Source: Anoplolepis gracilipes (taxonomy: Eukaryota; Arthropoda; Insecta; Hymenoptera; Formicidae). Taken from it: a stretch of DNA of 64,000 nt. The DNA lies in the NCBI RefSeq assembly GCF_047496725.1, contig NC_132974.1, positions 6,083,501-6,147,500 on the forward strand, in the 5' to 3' direction. Position 1 is the stretch's first letter. Every line of letters begins with the position of its first letter. The translations under genes and the position numbers were made by a program. Positions 1 through 12,937 of this stretch are shown here, one piece after another. Under the pieces are notes generated by a model, which saw only the letters and a list, made by a program, of their open reading frames with translations, made no database searches and was not told the DNA's origin.

Positions 1-2
1 TA

Positions 3-164
3 ATAGCAGCAGCTATAAGAATATGTGGTCTGATAGGAACTACAACATATCAGACATTAGTGGGTGCATCATTAATCGCACCTGCACTATTGACAGCATT
101 GGCATTATTGATTGCCAGTGCTGCAACTTTTAAATTGCCTCATACTCATACTGTCTTCTTATAA
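3..164 (+). CDS. 3' terminal exon of a multi-pass membrane transporter (MFS, SV2-like), partial
   Basis: An open frame enters from the left edge and stops with TAA at 162-164, giving the last 53 residues of a protein. The piece holds a small basic stretch (AAAIRICGLIG), a strongly hydrophobic helix of about 25 residues (LVGASLIAPALLTALALLI) and a short polar tail beginning FKLPHT. A final transmembrane helix followed by FKLP and a short cytosolic tail is typical of major facilitator superfamily proteins of the synaptic-vesicle-glycoprotein-2/organic-ion type. Substrate and exact family cannot be told from this fragment; other MFS sugar or organic-cation carriers remain possible. The gene body lies to the left of the window. 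No intron is visible inside the piece. The following AT-rich DNA probably begins with its 3' UTR. Confidence 0.55.
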   Translation: MAAAIRICGLIGTTTYQTLVGASLIAPALLTALALLIASAATFKLPHTHTVFL

Positions 165-760
165 GCTTTCTATCAGTAAAATGTCAATAATGCATATTCA
201 AAATTGAAAATTTGTTACATATGAAGTGAACTTAAATGACGCTTTGCGAACTGAAGAATTAGACTCTCAAAAAATAACTTTGATACTTTGGAGACAGAGA
301 ATACTCTTTATTTAGTCTTAAAATTTGTTCACGAAAAATGATGTTTAAGACATATCAATAATTTGTTGATCAAAAGGAAAAAATTTTTTAGAAGACAAGA
401 CTTTGTACAAAGTGACATATCCTAAGTAATAATGACGATAAGCACTGTTGTCTTTGGAGACACTTGCATATTTGAAACGCACACAGAACATTCATAATGA
501 TTTTGCTTGACACAGAACAGTTCAGAGTTGGATCAAAGTATTCTTGTATCCTATTGCTTATGAAACGTGAACGAATAATATACGAGAATGATGATAATGT
601 TTCGCAAAAACAAGACGAGAAATTTGAAGATTAACTGACACGACATGTATAAACCGTTCTGCAAATGAGCAATGGATACGTGCATATGTGCAACTATTTT
701 AATAAGGCATATGCCACGAAACGTGTCAATTTTAATAGAGGATGCACAGCCATCCATATA

Positions 761-806
<46 letters not shown>

Positions 807-1606
807 TTAAGAAATATTAGATTACGGCAAATATTAATTAGAAATCGGCAGTGTTGTTTGATATCTCAATTATTATTCCAGAGACTCAATGCTCATAGAA
901 TACATAGCTATTCTTACTTTCGATTGATAATAATATTGATGCACGACATGGAACTTTTCGATATACTCTGATATAGTTTGCAGAAAGTACCTAGATTCAC
1001 TCAGATGTGATCACGTAGGACTCTACATGAATATTTAAACCGCATATATAGACAAACTACAATGATGCGTACAACACAGATCAGATTTTATATGTTTTTG
1101 CGAAAATGAAAATGAAAAAAACTCACTTTACACATGTGGAAAACATTTCTCTATGAGAGAAAATAACAATAATTCAGTATACTTCCGCTTTTTACCGATT
1201 TATTAGCATGCATTAGATTTATTAACTATACGCTAGAATATTGCTAATTCGATAAATGAGAAAGAGAGAGGCATTATTCACATCATGTAAACGCTGCCGT
1301 ATGAAACCTCAATTCCTATATGAAGATTTTTAAACGGAAAAATAGAGAAGATTCAGCTTTATAGCGTGAAAATCCAGGAGATTATCGCCTCTAGTCAACG
1401 TTAATCGTCTTTAAGCTTATAGTACGATCAATTATTAACGTGCATCTGACTTTCTAGTGACACGTATATTAAAACACATGTAGAATCTTATTTTCTACAA
1501 GAACCAGAATTACACCCCAGTCTTAACGTATATGTATGAGATATGATATCTGTAATCTACTTGAAAAGACTATTTGCTAAAGTTTTATCGTCGTTAATAA
1601 CAGACA
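165..1606. other. AT-rich spacer, probably 3' UTR then intergenic
   Basis: No convincing coding exon on either strand. The stretch is AT-rich with short stop-interrupted frames. Part of the left end is presumably the 3' UTR of the transporter ending at 164. A (TA)n tract at 766-802 is the only structured element seen. Confidence 0.5.
766..802. repeat. (TA)n microsatellite
   Basis: Uninterrupted TA dinucleotides over about 37 bases. Short frames running through it are artefacts of the repeat. Confidence 0.9.
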
Positions 1607-1795
1607 ATGAGTGACACTGGCAAATTGAAAGAACTTAAAGAGAGTTCCTTGCAAGACAACCTATTTCTAGGCAATAAGAATGAAAAAAAATTGACGGACA
1701 ATTGTGTCGATATCTCGTACCAGAAGTCGGAAAATGCAACTTTGTCGAAATCTTCGAAAAGTTTATCAGAGAAGAGCTACTGTTGGCAGACTTAA
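1607..1795 (+). other. Candidate small open frame (62 codons), unrecognised
   Basis: An ATG-initiated frame codes for 62 residues starting MSDTGKLKELKESS. It is hydrophilic, rich in Ser, Lys and Glu, with several KSS/SKSL stretches, and has a more protein-like composition than most frames in this AT-rich region. No domain or homologue is recognised. There is no clear donor before the TAA stop at 1793-1795, so it is either a tiny intronless gene, the first exon of an unseen gene, or chance. A second overlapping frame (1704-2012) is more basic and less protein-like. Confidence 0.2.
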
Positions 1796-4700
1796 TAGGA
1801 TAAATGTTTACGTCCCATCACGGTTAGTGAATTTTTTCATACTGTTGATCACAATATACAGAAAGATTAATATCCAGACCGAAGTTTACGAATGTTCAAT
1901 CCGAATAAGGATAGAAGTAGAAACGAAAGAGACCATTGAATTGACCGACACGCGAGCGCCATTAGCACATTCCAATGATTATTCTAGAAGTAATTTCGTT
2001 TATTTCCGATGATATGTAATTGTAACGGAAATCGTTCGTTTCTGCTTAAGGAAAATCACAATTCTTCGTAAACTTGGTCGTGGAGCGCGAGCTGTGTCGG
2101 TATCGCTATTGCGATTATATCCATTTATATCAAACATATTGGAATACAAGTATACATTTGCGAGCAACGTATTCCAATGGAAATATGAAGTTACGATAAA
2201 ATTAAGCATGTTCATTGTCGGGACCATGTGACGACCAGCTTTTATCAGCTTTTTTTTTCATATCGGAAATTAGAATTAAAATGTGTAATGATATAGAGAC
2301 AACACCGATGCCGGCAAATAACGCAGCTCCACGTAATTAATCCTGCTACAATATTCAAGTTTATCATCGCGTAGAATATACACATATATATACATATACA
2401 TATTACATTTTACTCGATTACACATATCATATTTATGAGCAAGCACTCTAGATTCGTAGGCCTTAGTCAAATTATTGACTAGAAATACACGTACAGAGAG
2501 GAATACATAAAAGGCAACCGCGTGCGAGATGACTTTCAAAAAAGTAGACTGACCGCAAGAATAGAGAATAGAAAATCTGCCGAGGTACTATTTCCCGAAC
2601 TTATGTTTCTTTAACGAGAGTTAAGTTTAACCGATAAATATATAGTGTACGTATATTTTTTTTGTTTTACACAATGAAAGAAAGAGAGAGAGAGAGAGAG
2701 GGAGGAGATTATCAACTGATCAGAAGCGTCTTATTGAGATACAGCATCCGTATAATTTGATCAAACGCGCGCATTTCGCAAATATTATAAGTAATATGAA
2801 ATATAATTATTTATTTTCGTGAATCGAGAATATTATACATATATACAAAAATTGTACTATTTAGAAAAATTGAAATTTTCTGGATCAGGGGATAATCATT
2901 GTGTTATAGAAGAGACTGGTTCTTAATTGTTAAAAAATATTTAATTATTTTTAAGTTAAGATCTTTTACATAGTTGACGCGATTATATGAAATGATTACA
3001 GAAATGTAAGTTTTAAAATATTTAATTTTTTTCTAAAGTTTTAAAAACATTTGGTCACAAACACATTTGACTGATAACAATTTTTAATCTTTGTCATACA
3101 AGGATAAAAATGATATTTCAAAGCGAGATTTTTACGTGAGATTGTAGGAATAAAAAACGTGAGGGTACATAAAAGATAATGTATTTGAAAATTGTTATTG
3201 CAAAATTTTTATATCTATCTCGAAATTAATTATATAAAAAGACTTATATAATTATTTTTTACAAATATGAAATTATACAGCAATACTATATATATTACAA
3301 TACTATCAGAGTCAAATGCAATTATATTATGTTCGACGAATTTTAACAATGTTAAGAAAAGACATTTTAATATTAATATTACTTTATCATATATCGATAG
3401 TGTTAAGATAGGAAAATCAATTTTGCACTTTTCCTCTCGAATTTTTTTATTTAAATAGTTTTGCACAATTATGTATAGCTTGATAAAATTTAATTTCACG
3501 AAAATTGCATCTTTTCAATCATGAAATAAACATCATGCAATCATGAAATAAACATTTGTCAAAGCCATTAGCAATTTAGGAGACATAAATTTTATTTATT
3601 TAATTGAGATTAGTTTTTGCCTGTTGAAAAAAAATTATTGTCTCAAAAGATCTTATTAGGATTTTTAATTTTGAAAAACTTTTTGTTATAATGAGAGATT
3701 CGTTATTAAATTTTACAAAGCGACAAGCTATTCCATTATCAGAAAATACTTAATCTAAGAGAGGCTATATCATCTTTAGAATACATATTTCGAAAGAACT
3801 GCGCATAGCATCGTTACACTATACGTGGTAGAGAAAGCAACAATTAATTTATTTACATCACAGATCGACTAGATAAAGTTTATAATATTGTTCTATTTAT
3901 CTTTCGATTAACTCATATTTGTATATAGTCTTTATAGTGATAGCGTAATTTCGTGCCGATCGAAATAATATGTAGCCAATATCTCCGCTGTCGACCGGAA
4001 AAGAAGTCGCGTATCGACATGTGTTATTGTTTTGCTCATTGTACCTAGAAAATTGAACAAAAATAAGATTACAGAACGTAATTCCTTAAGTAATATTGTA
4101 ATTTCGCAAGCGAGGTCAGTGTCCTTCTTCATGATTTTTTATAAGATATATTTCTGAAAAAAAAAAAAAGAAATAATTTCATTTTTATTTCGAACGTGAT
4201 ACGATTTACAAGTGGATCGGACGAGAGTGCAATTATATATGTAGGCGAGAACGATATATTTTATATGCTTACATTGTATCTTTAAGCTGTATACGTTTCT
4301 ATGCTGTTAGAATCAAGTTCATAAATGCGCCATAGCGATCATTTTATACATTCTTTAAAAATTGTTTAGTAGAGAAAAGAATATGCGAGACGAGGGATAA
4401 GGATAGAGAAGCGTTTCAAGAAATTTGTATAATGTGTATTTGCGAGTAAATTTTGATTTTCCCGAACATTAAAACAGCGGCAATTTGAGAACCGCGAACA
4501 GTTTCGGGAGTCCGTTTACATTCTGATCTCGACGTATAATTTTCTTACGATAAGAGTCGCGAGTTGTGACGGTATTTAAGTAAAATTAAGCTGCGAAATG
4601 TACGTATTGAATTAATGAGAATTTTATTGAGTCTATAGACGTCTTTATTCTACTCCATGCAATGTTCCACGAGTAATCCTTCATATCCAAACTTAAAATA

Positions 4701-5343
4701 TATATTTTATTTTAATAGGCTCTGTTAATGAAAAACTTGTTATAATAATCAATAATTTTTTAATTAAGGAACTAGAATGAATAATAATTAATGAATCTTA
4801 ATGATGAATGGAAAACTGAAGATTGCATTCGTTTGTAAAAATGACGGAAATTGTAAAATCATTAGAAACATTGTGAAAAATTCAAACAGCTTATCAGTAT
4901 TTTTATTAGTAAGGAAATTCGCTGATTAAAGTTTTCTATATATTTGCTTATTTATTATGAATATATAATAACAAAATCGGATTATTTTGTTCTGCGGTAG
5001 TTAATATAGAAGGTTAACTTATCAATTATCGATAAAAAAGCGATCTTTCTTTTCGACCATTCATTCAAAGAGATGAACTACTTATATATTAGTTTAGAGG
5101 ATTCATGTTGATTCTACAATAATATTTTACCTTGTTCTAGAGAATATTTCTACAACAATTATTTGACACAGTTGTTCACCTATTGATACGCACATATATT
5201 TATGACTCTTAGTTTTTAGAAATATAAATACATACAGATTTTCGATAATCATGTGATATTATTCGTTATGTCATATATGCGTGAATTTCTCGAACATATA
5301 AAAAAAAAAAAAGAACGTCAATCAAAATTCCTGGCGAATATAT
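1796..5343. other. Intergenic AT-rich DNA without recognised genes
   Basis: Frames here are short and low in complexity. Visible structure is limited to a (GA)n tract at about 2681-2701 and a near-tandem 18-base direct repeat (CAATCATGAAATAAACAT) at 3516-3533 and 3538-3555. Nothing else could be supported. Confidence 0.5.
2681..2701. repeat. (GA)n microsatellite
   Basis: Purine-rich GA dinucleotide run flanked by GAAA and GGAGG. Confidence 0.85.
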
Positions 5344-5560
5344 TATGTATCCCGGCGCGCCCAACGTCCTTTAGATTGTTCTCACAGATTGTTAACCTTG
5401 AGCTTGACCTTGGGCGTGTCCTGTTCTTTCCCCTCTTTGCGGCTGGCGCCGTGGATCATGTACCCAGAGATGATCCATGCCGGACGAGTCCTGACCTAAC
5501 CTATTCTAGGCTATGTCTCTGTCCTCTCATACAGACAAAGCCTAGGAGAGGCTAAATCAA
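5344..5560. other. GC-rich structured patch with two hairpins; possible 3' UTR or ncRNA
   Basis: An abrupt GC-rich island stands in AT-rich DNA. Two self-complementary segments are visible: TGGATCAT pairing with ATGATCCA (about 5453-5482), and CTAGGCT pairing with AGCCTAG at 5506-5545, the latter extended inward by a GTCT/AGAC pairing. Downstream on the plus strand is the reverse complement of a candidate coding exon (5562-5677), so the patch could be the structured 3' UTR of a minus-strand gene. A stand-alone structured RNA or the remnant of a retroelement are alternatives. I cannot assign a family. Confidence 0.3.
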
Positions 5561-5561
5561 G

Positions 5562-5677
5562 TTACTCGATTCTCCTTCTGATCTTTTTTTTGTCGTCTTT
5601 GTCTGGTCCGTCCTTTTTACTGCCTTCTTCCCACGGCAATTCCCACTCGCCTTCACGATATCGCCGTGATGTGGTAT
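5562..5677 (-). CDS. Candidate C-terminal coding exon of an unidentified minus-strand gene
   Basis: Read on the minus strand, an acceptor-like TGAATCCAG at 5678-5686 is followed by 2 bases plus 37 sense codons and a TAA stop (5562-5564). The peptide contains RYREGEWELPWEEG and ends in a lysine/arginine-rich tail (KDDKKKIRRRIE). The Trp/Pro motif followed by a charged, low-complexity end looks like the cytosolic C-terminus of a membrane protein. I cannot name the family, and no matching upstream exon was found between 5.7 and 18 kb. GC content is high compared with flanking DNA. It may be a real terminal exon with small unseen upstream exons, an exon relic, or coincidence. Confidence 0.35.
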
Positions 5678-6638
5678 CTGGATTCATTAAAATGTTGCTC
5701 GAGTATAACGATAATCTTAATTGAGAGCTAATTGCGCAAGTTTTTAACGTAAATGCGGGGCTTTCTTATGTAGTTTTATATCTCAATCTATATGATATTA
5801 TTATACGACTATTTAACATTATGATTAATTTCGATATTAAAAATCTGACTTTGAGTCACGTGATAGATCGAAATTTGAAGTTTTTTATTTTAAATACTAA
5901 AATATATTAGAATTTTGGAGAAAGTCTGCGGGAAGAACCTGTCCTAAAAATTTATTATGTAATTTTTTTCTCTCTTTCACGCACATACATATTATTTTTT
6001 CAATATTCAGATTATTAAAATTATGTACATATATTAACAGTAACCTTGATAACAAATAAGGTGAGAGATATAGTTACATTTAATTCTTAACAAGCATAAA
6101 AGTAAAGTTGAAAAAATCTTTATTTAAAAATATGATAATTGCTAGAATGCTTAAATTATTATATATGTATGCGTGTGATGTTTTCTATTTTATCTTTTGC
6201 ATATTACTTTATGATTATAGATAGTGTGTGTATAACTTATGTTATTAAATAAAAAGAATTGAGGAATTTGAGAAACGGTAAAATAAATTCTAAATGAGGG
6301 AGAAAGAGAGAGATAGATAAAGCGTCACACTTTAACAGTTTTATCGCGTGAGGTATTTTTTGCGAGGAGTTATTTTTGCGGAGGTGGTCCAGCCGACCGA
6401 TACAATGAAAGCGTGTCATGCCTAAAAATACGCAGAGCACGCAGGTAGACGTGAAAAGGTCGTAGGTACTGGGACGGAATACGAAAAGAAAAAAAGAGAG
6501 AAACAAGGCAAGAGGGAATTGTACAAGAGGCGGTGATTTGGTATTCAAATCGCCGAGCAGGCGCGCGCCCGTCTCTCTTCTTCTCTTTCCCTCTCTTTCT
6601 CTCGTCGTCTCTCTTGATATCTTCCTGGATGCAATAAA

Positions 6639-6665
6639 ATATATATATATATATATATATATATA
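6639..6665. repeat. (TA)n microsatellite
   Basis: Simple TA dinucleotide tract following a CT-rich stretch. Confidence 0.85.
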
Positions 6666-7129
6666 CAAATAAGACGCAAGGAACTGATTTAATTTTTTGA
6701 CAATCGAAAACAAAATATGTCCACTAATAGACGCAAAACTATTTTATTTTTTATTAATCTCCCTTTTATTCTTTCTTCAGTCTTTTTTTTTCTCTTGTAA
6801 TCCTTCTTCATTCATGTCAGGTTCTTGAAAAAAATCTTTCAGATTCTCTTGCACACTTTCGAAAGCTGTCGTTATATAAACGTTCGATGTATCCTCGGTT
6901 ATAAGTACGTGCAAGGTCTCTTCTCTGCTATACGATGACTGCGTGATTGTGAATCGGTATGTGTGCGATGTATGATGTATGTATATCGAAACGCTAATTT
7001 ATAACTTGAAAGTAGAAAAAAAAAGAAATCGTGTTATACGCACACCGAAGCTTCTCATTCTGTTTAACTCTTTACATTCCATTACCAAATATAATCTGTA
7101 TAAATCGGAAGCAATACAAATCGAAGAGC

Positions 7130-8660
7130 GAAATCCGCGCAAACACACGCGACGATAACAATATCACTCTTAAGATCGTCGCGAGCCGTTACAGACAGAC
7201 CATTCAGTTCCTCAAGCGTGATTTCACCATTTCGTTATCAGGACACTGCGGTTTATGATCACCGGTGCATTCGTTGATGACGAAAGTCTGTCCCGTGCTG
7301 CACTTGTGTGGTAATTTCTTGTAAACACACACATACATATATACACACTTTCTCTCTCTCTCTCTCTCTCTCTCCCTCTCTTTCTTTGTAGAAAACGCAG
7401 TGTGAAAGATGTTAAAGATGAGAATTGCGCGAACGCATGCTCGAGCCTTCTCGGAGACTCGACTCCGAGAGATTTCGATGCCCGCACGTGCGATATCTCT
7501 CTATCCGCCTCCGGTATTGGCGGTGACGGGTATGATTACGTAAACGGAAGCACTCTCTGGACTGATTGAGAAACGCGTGAAAAACTGAACAACGGCGAGG
7601 AGAGACGAATTACAAGAGAGAGAAAGGAACCGTTACGACGGAGAGGATACTTCCTGTCTTGATTAACACTCACAGCGCGATGATGATTCGGAAAAATTAT
7701 CGGACGACGACGGTGACGACGACGCGCGATTACCAGCCGATCGCTCGCGATCGATCCCCCACCGCAAATGTGGTCTCGCAGACGTCCTTGTAAAATTCGT
7801 CGTGATGATCCGCCTCTTCGAAGCGGCGACTTCGCTCGCGTTACTTTTTTTTTTTTTTTTTTTCTACAGCATCGATTATAATTGACGGCGCCTTCCCGAT
7901 GGCCACCGCGCGCGATTAATTCTGCGCACTCCAATTTAATTGCACTTTGTCGGGCGTTAACGTGACGGACACCGCACGCGCAAAACTTTCGAATTGTCAC
8001 GTGTACCGCGCGCGAGGTTTTCCCTATCGTAGTACGTGGCATGCATATACGGACGACTAAGCGGAATGCCTCGACGATGAGACGACGACGATGATACGCA
8101 CGGTATGCGTGGCCCATCGGCGAGCCTGGCACCCACTAACCGCTAACCGGTGAACTAACCGCGGGTGACTAAGGTGTGCGGCTCGCTCGCTCGCTCACGA
8201 TGATAATGTATGTATCTATGTGCGTAAGCCACGTGAGAGAACGGCGGGCAGCATCTTTCGACGGTCGTTCGTCGAGAGAATGAAGAGAGGGAACGAGCGA
8301 GAGAGGGGAAGTCGTATACTTCGCCCATAAGAGAGAGCCGGTCTCTTTCTTTCTCTTTCTCTCTCCTTCTCTTTCTTTCGTTATGCACACGCATACATAC
8401 ACACATAAACACACATACACGCACACATCTCGTCCCTCAAGTCTCGTCACGGATTCGTGGAGAGATCGGACCCTCTTCGTGGCTTTCGGTCGCTCTTTTG
8501 GCCGACTTCTCTCGCGGAATTAATCGAAACGCACACAAACGTACATGTACATGCACGTTATAGCGAGAAAGATGGCACGAAGCGGAATAACTCGACGCGT
8601 AACCGCAACTCTTTTTCCTTTACAAATTGTTCGAGCCGTTGTAACGTGTCATGAGAGAAG
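7130..8660. promoter_or_regulatory. CpG-rich island, candidate promoter region
   Basis: GC and CpG density rise sharply here relative to the AT-rich flanks, with many CGCG, CGAC and GCGA words (for example 7690-8110). Pyrimidine tracts (CT)n at 7350-7380 and 8343-8378 and a CA-rich tract at 8388-8426 sit inside it. In CpG-rich insect genomes such islands commonly mark transcription start regions. No coding first exon is visible, so the gene it would serve, and its direction, are unknown. Confidence 0.35.
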
Positions 8661-10179
8661 ACAAGAAGCCAAGGCAAGAAACGCGAGTATATCGAACGAC
8701 TTTAATATATCAGGCGATCGCTTTTGAAAAGCTCTCTTTTTTTTTCTTTTCAAAATATAGACATAAGCTGGAGCGATATCAGCGCGAATAATTTTGACAC
8801 TATTATTAATACTATTTATTAATAAATAGATATGGATAATGGACCAAAATTCTATTCGATTAGCTTCGTAGATATAAAAAAAAATTTGATAGTCATATCT
8901 ATTTTGCACTTATTCAATCTAATCTATTAATAATAATAATTTACATTTGATAAATTTTGTCCGTACAAGCAGTACATAATCTTTTTATACGGGTCTTGTT
9001 TTTATCTCTTTTTTTACTCTAAAAAATAAAGTCTTTATTTTCTCTTTGTAGCGAGAGGTAAGATAGTAAAAAAAGGATTACTCCATTTCATTGCGATTTC
9101 CTCCGCGATGACAATTGAGATTTCCTTTTCTCGATCATCGCTTATTCCTCGTCTACTTTGGTTTTACTTCCGAGATAATTAATGTGGTCGACTTTTTTTA
9201 TTCGCCACCCTGTAGAGCCACGCCGCGTTCTCACTCGCGTGGCATATCTCTCATCGACGAGGTCCGATGAAGGTCGCACGAACTAACGCGAAAAAACAGC
9301 TCTCCTGCCCGAAACCGGGGTATAGTTAAATGCATACGCTTATGCCATTCACGGTGCACGCGTGCTTTCAGAATTCACGAGAGCGCGCCAAGTCCGTAAT
9401 TTGTGAGGTTTAACCTTAGACGAGACCGTACGTGCGCGATTAAAGACCGCCGGGACCCTGTAAATTATGGGCACATCGTAATTTGAAAATATAGCGCCAG
9501 ATAATTTATACACACAGGTACGGCTTTAAATGCTCATTTAAACGAACGAATTTTACGGAGCTCGGGATTTATGGGACTCGCTTCTCGCGAGCATTGTTTC
9601 GCTAATAAGCGCATTAGTCGGTGGCTTTAAATGAAATAAACAGTGTGTTATTTGAACAAATACTGACGTCGTGAATTTTTTAAAAGTATCAACTGATTGT
9701 TAAAATTATTCACTATGTATTGTTTACAGATATCGATAATATTCAACGGCAGCGATCGTAAAAAGCTACTGCCCGGAGGCTGCGGCCCATTTATGGTTAA
9801 GGCAGTCCCGAGCAAATAAGCGCGACCTTCCTCGCAGGAGGAAGTATGTACGCAGGTACGGTATGCGTTTTCGGCGCCGGCTCGAATTCCGTTCGTCGCC
9901 TTTTTTGCGAATCGGTGTACACTCACGTTTTTATACCTGGTTTATAACTGAGAAACTACTGTGCAATATGTATGTATACTTTTTATATCTTTATTTTTAC
10001 AAACAGCTCTTCTTAAATTAATTCTGCGATCAGATCAATCTGTCGGTACGACTATCCGATATCGTGGAATTCTCATTATTTATTAAACGAATAAGTAACC
10101 ATAATAATTTCATACTTTGACAGTCACGTTGTATATAAATCATAATTGCATTTTCTTGAAAGTTGTGATATTTAGGAGA

Positions 10180-10862
10180 GATCTTATACTCGTATTCGTA
10201 TCTTTCCTTATCTTAAGGGCCCTTTAGGGAAACCTTTAGGGATTCCTGAAGGATTCCTTGAATATCCAAGGCCTCCTTATTTTATAGATAAACCTCGAGC
10301 CTTCCTTCTAAAAAGAAGGAATATTTTAGGGATTTTTATTAATGATTTTTAACAGCACCGTTTTATGGTACCCGTAACTAATTTCAAATATATGCAAACT
10401 TTCTTGAATTTAATGATTAATTAAATAATAATTAATAATATTTATAATAATATGTTATATAATATAGTATAGATATAATAATGTTAATAATAATAATTTA
10501 TAATAATTTATGAATATTAATTAATTAATTAATAATTAATTTAATTTAATAATTTAATATTAATCTACATTAATTCGTTGTCCATCATATGAATAGAAGG
10601 ATTGAAAATTTTTAATTTTAATAAAACACAATTGAATGTGACAGCTACAAATGACAGCTAACTTTTAAAGTTATATATTTAGTTATATTTTGCGCATCAT
10701 CTGCTAAAGAAAGTTGAATCTCTTCTTTAAGAAAGCTCGTAACCTTCCTTGAAATAAGGGAGCCAATAAGGTTTCTTGTTTGGTCAAGAAAGGTTTATGA
10801 AACGTGAAATGAGGAACAAGAAATCCTTATTTCTCAAGGAAGGACTATGAACACGGGTATTA
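10180..10862. mobile_element. Candidate non-autonomous DNA transposon with degenerate terminal inverted repeats
   Basis: The left end (10187-10220) reads ATACTCGTATTCGTATCTTT and the reverse complement of the right end (10825-10862) reads ATACCCGTGTTCATAGTCCT, so the two ends are imperfect inverted copies, each followed inward by CCTT-rich sequence. The interior is AT-rich without a transposase frame. A clean target-site duplication was not visible. I interpret it as an old internally diverged TIR element; the superfamily is not assigned. Confidence 0.4.
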
Positions 10863-11249
10863 GTCTCTCTTTTTTTTGTACTCAATTATTATTTAATTAT
10901 TATAAATTATTTTTTTATTATTTACTTGACAGCGCGAGTGCGTAAAATAAAGTCGTGACATTTTCTCAGAAAATGTAGGTATTATTCATACAACAGGGCA
11001 TTTCAAGCGAGAAAATTTGATAAAGGTTTCTAGTTAATTATCTTCTTAAACTTGCGACGCAACATCAATGAACATCGTTTTAATAAAAACACTTGTCAGA
11101 CGCGCCGCGCATCTGTTCCATTTATTAAGGTCTACATTTCCGATCTGATCGGAAATGAGTTGAAGCACCAAGGTTGGAGGCCACCAAGGCCACTCAAATT
11201 TATTTTTTTTTTTCTTTCTCCTGTCTTGTCGAATGTAGGCGTATGTTCT

Positions 11250-12120
11250 TCCGAGAATCGGACGATTTTGTCCGCGCGAAACGTTCGTGGATCGACCAGA
11301 CGCGAGAACCGGCGGCGTTAATTAACGTCGGTCGAGCTCGCAGGAATATATAGACAGATTTTATCGTCGGCCATTACGGCTTAGAATACGACAGAGTCCG
11401 GCTACGGCAATACGCAACGACTCCATTAACGGGCAGACCAATCCACAACGACGCGACTCCCTACGTTCGGGATTCGTTAAAACGTAAGTCAGAGAGAAAA
11501 ACATCCCGAAGCCAGATATATTTATCTCTCCTTCTTTTTTTTTCTCTTATACTTTCCGCGGGTTTTTATTTTGCCGTCGACGCGAGTCCGAACGCGGACG
11601 AAGATGGCGGATACTACGATATAATTTATTAACTAGTCCGGCGAGTCGGTTCCTCGGACCTGTTGGTAGAGTCGACACGTCGCGTCGGCTGGTTTCGCGC
11701 CAGACGAAATCGCAACGAAATGCGAAAGCGTCTGGAGCAAAAAAAACGTCGTCCGTCTTTTTCCCGGTGTATTTTGCCCGGCAAACATTCGTGAGCGACT
11801 TAATTTACCTAATCGAGGTTGATAACCGATATCATTCGCTCATCTCGCACGAGACGTTTTACATATGCAAATGCGACGAGGCCTTACACGAGAACCACGG
11901 AGGTCTCTCACCGGAATTCGAATTCAACGCGACTTCGTGCGCGTTGCCAGAGGGGAAACGACAAGTAGTAATGATCGTAATAACGTCTCGCCAACGACAG
12001 CGTATATACGGTCCGTACGGTAAAGAGCAAAGTTCAGCGTTCCTCTGCCGTTCGTACTTCTCGAAGCGGCGATCTCTTGCGAATAGCTTGAAAAGTTATG
12101 AATATGCATGCCGATCTTTT
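11250..12120. promoter_or_regulatory. Second CpG-rich island, candidate promoter region
   Basis: Dense CG dinucleotides (CGCGAAACG, GACGCGAG, CGCGTCGG and similar) in a block flanked by AT-rich DNA. The sequence GAAGATGGCGGA near 11599-11610 resembles the CAAGATGGCGG core often found near YY1/Pho-type sites, but this is only a word match. Frames crossing the block (11767-12159 plus, 11924-12148 minus) look like compositional artefacts. Confidence 0.3.
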
Positions 12121-12889
12121 CGTCTACGAAAAGCATGCCACTCAGCACATAAAAATTAACTCATTTATCTCATTAAAATGTGATTCGAAAAGAGGAAGAA
12201 AAAAATAATACACGCGCGTCACAAGTGGCTGTTGTTCATTTTGAGAGAGAATTATTTTTCAAAAGAATTTACTCTCTTCTACTACTTAATATATATACGT
12301 ATATCATTAAACAACAGCCAACAAGGTTTCCGCGCAAGGCAATCTAGCGTACAATATCCATAATGCATCAACAAGTTTTTATCATTCATTCTCTGAGATT
12401 CGTATCTCGTAGTGCGTTTTGCATACGCGACGAATTCAGCTGGTGCAGGAGAAGGATGCGCGGCGAGAAAATTGCGGCCACGCGTTACTTGACAAACATA
12501 TATATTTCGTTGACAAGCGGTACATCGAGCATAATCTCGTGTAATGGAATGCATAAAATTCATAATTACGTAGCCTGGACATTTATACACTATACTTAAG
12601 CTTTTATATAACTATGTGCGCCTGATGTGGACTTTAACAATCAGTCGAGACCCACGTGCGTCGCGTGGTACAATGCAAAAACATTTTGATCCATAATTAC
12701 ATCTCTTTAAAAAAAAAAAAAAAAAGGAGGAACGAATTAAAAAAAAAGAAAAAACATGTTACTCATTTTTTGACAAAAATACGTACGTCGTAAAGTTAGG
12801 AAATCTGAATCTTTGATTTAATCGATTAACTGTTTATTTTAATTAACAATTTGGTATCTATTTCCTGTAGAATACAAGTATATTGGGTG

Positions 12890-12895
<6 letters not shown>

Positions 12896-12935
<40 letters not shown>
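12896..12935. repeat. (AT)n microsatellite
   Basis: About 40 bases of uninterrupted AT dinucleotides. Confidence 0.9.

Positions 12936-12937
<2 letters not shown>

Noticed and set aside
6237..6713. 158-codon minus-strand frame
   Set aside because: Built from CT- and TA-repeats (Tyr-Ile run, Phe/Leu/Ser stretches); low complexity.
7536..8132. 198-codon minus-strand frame
   Set aside because: Lies wholly in a CpG-rich island, is Arg/His-rich, crosses a poly-T run and shows no domain-like pattern; explained by composition.
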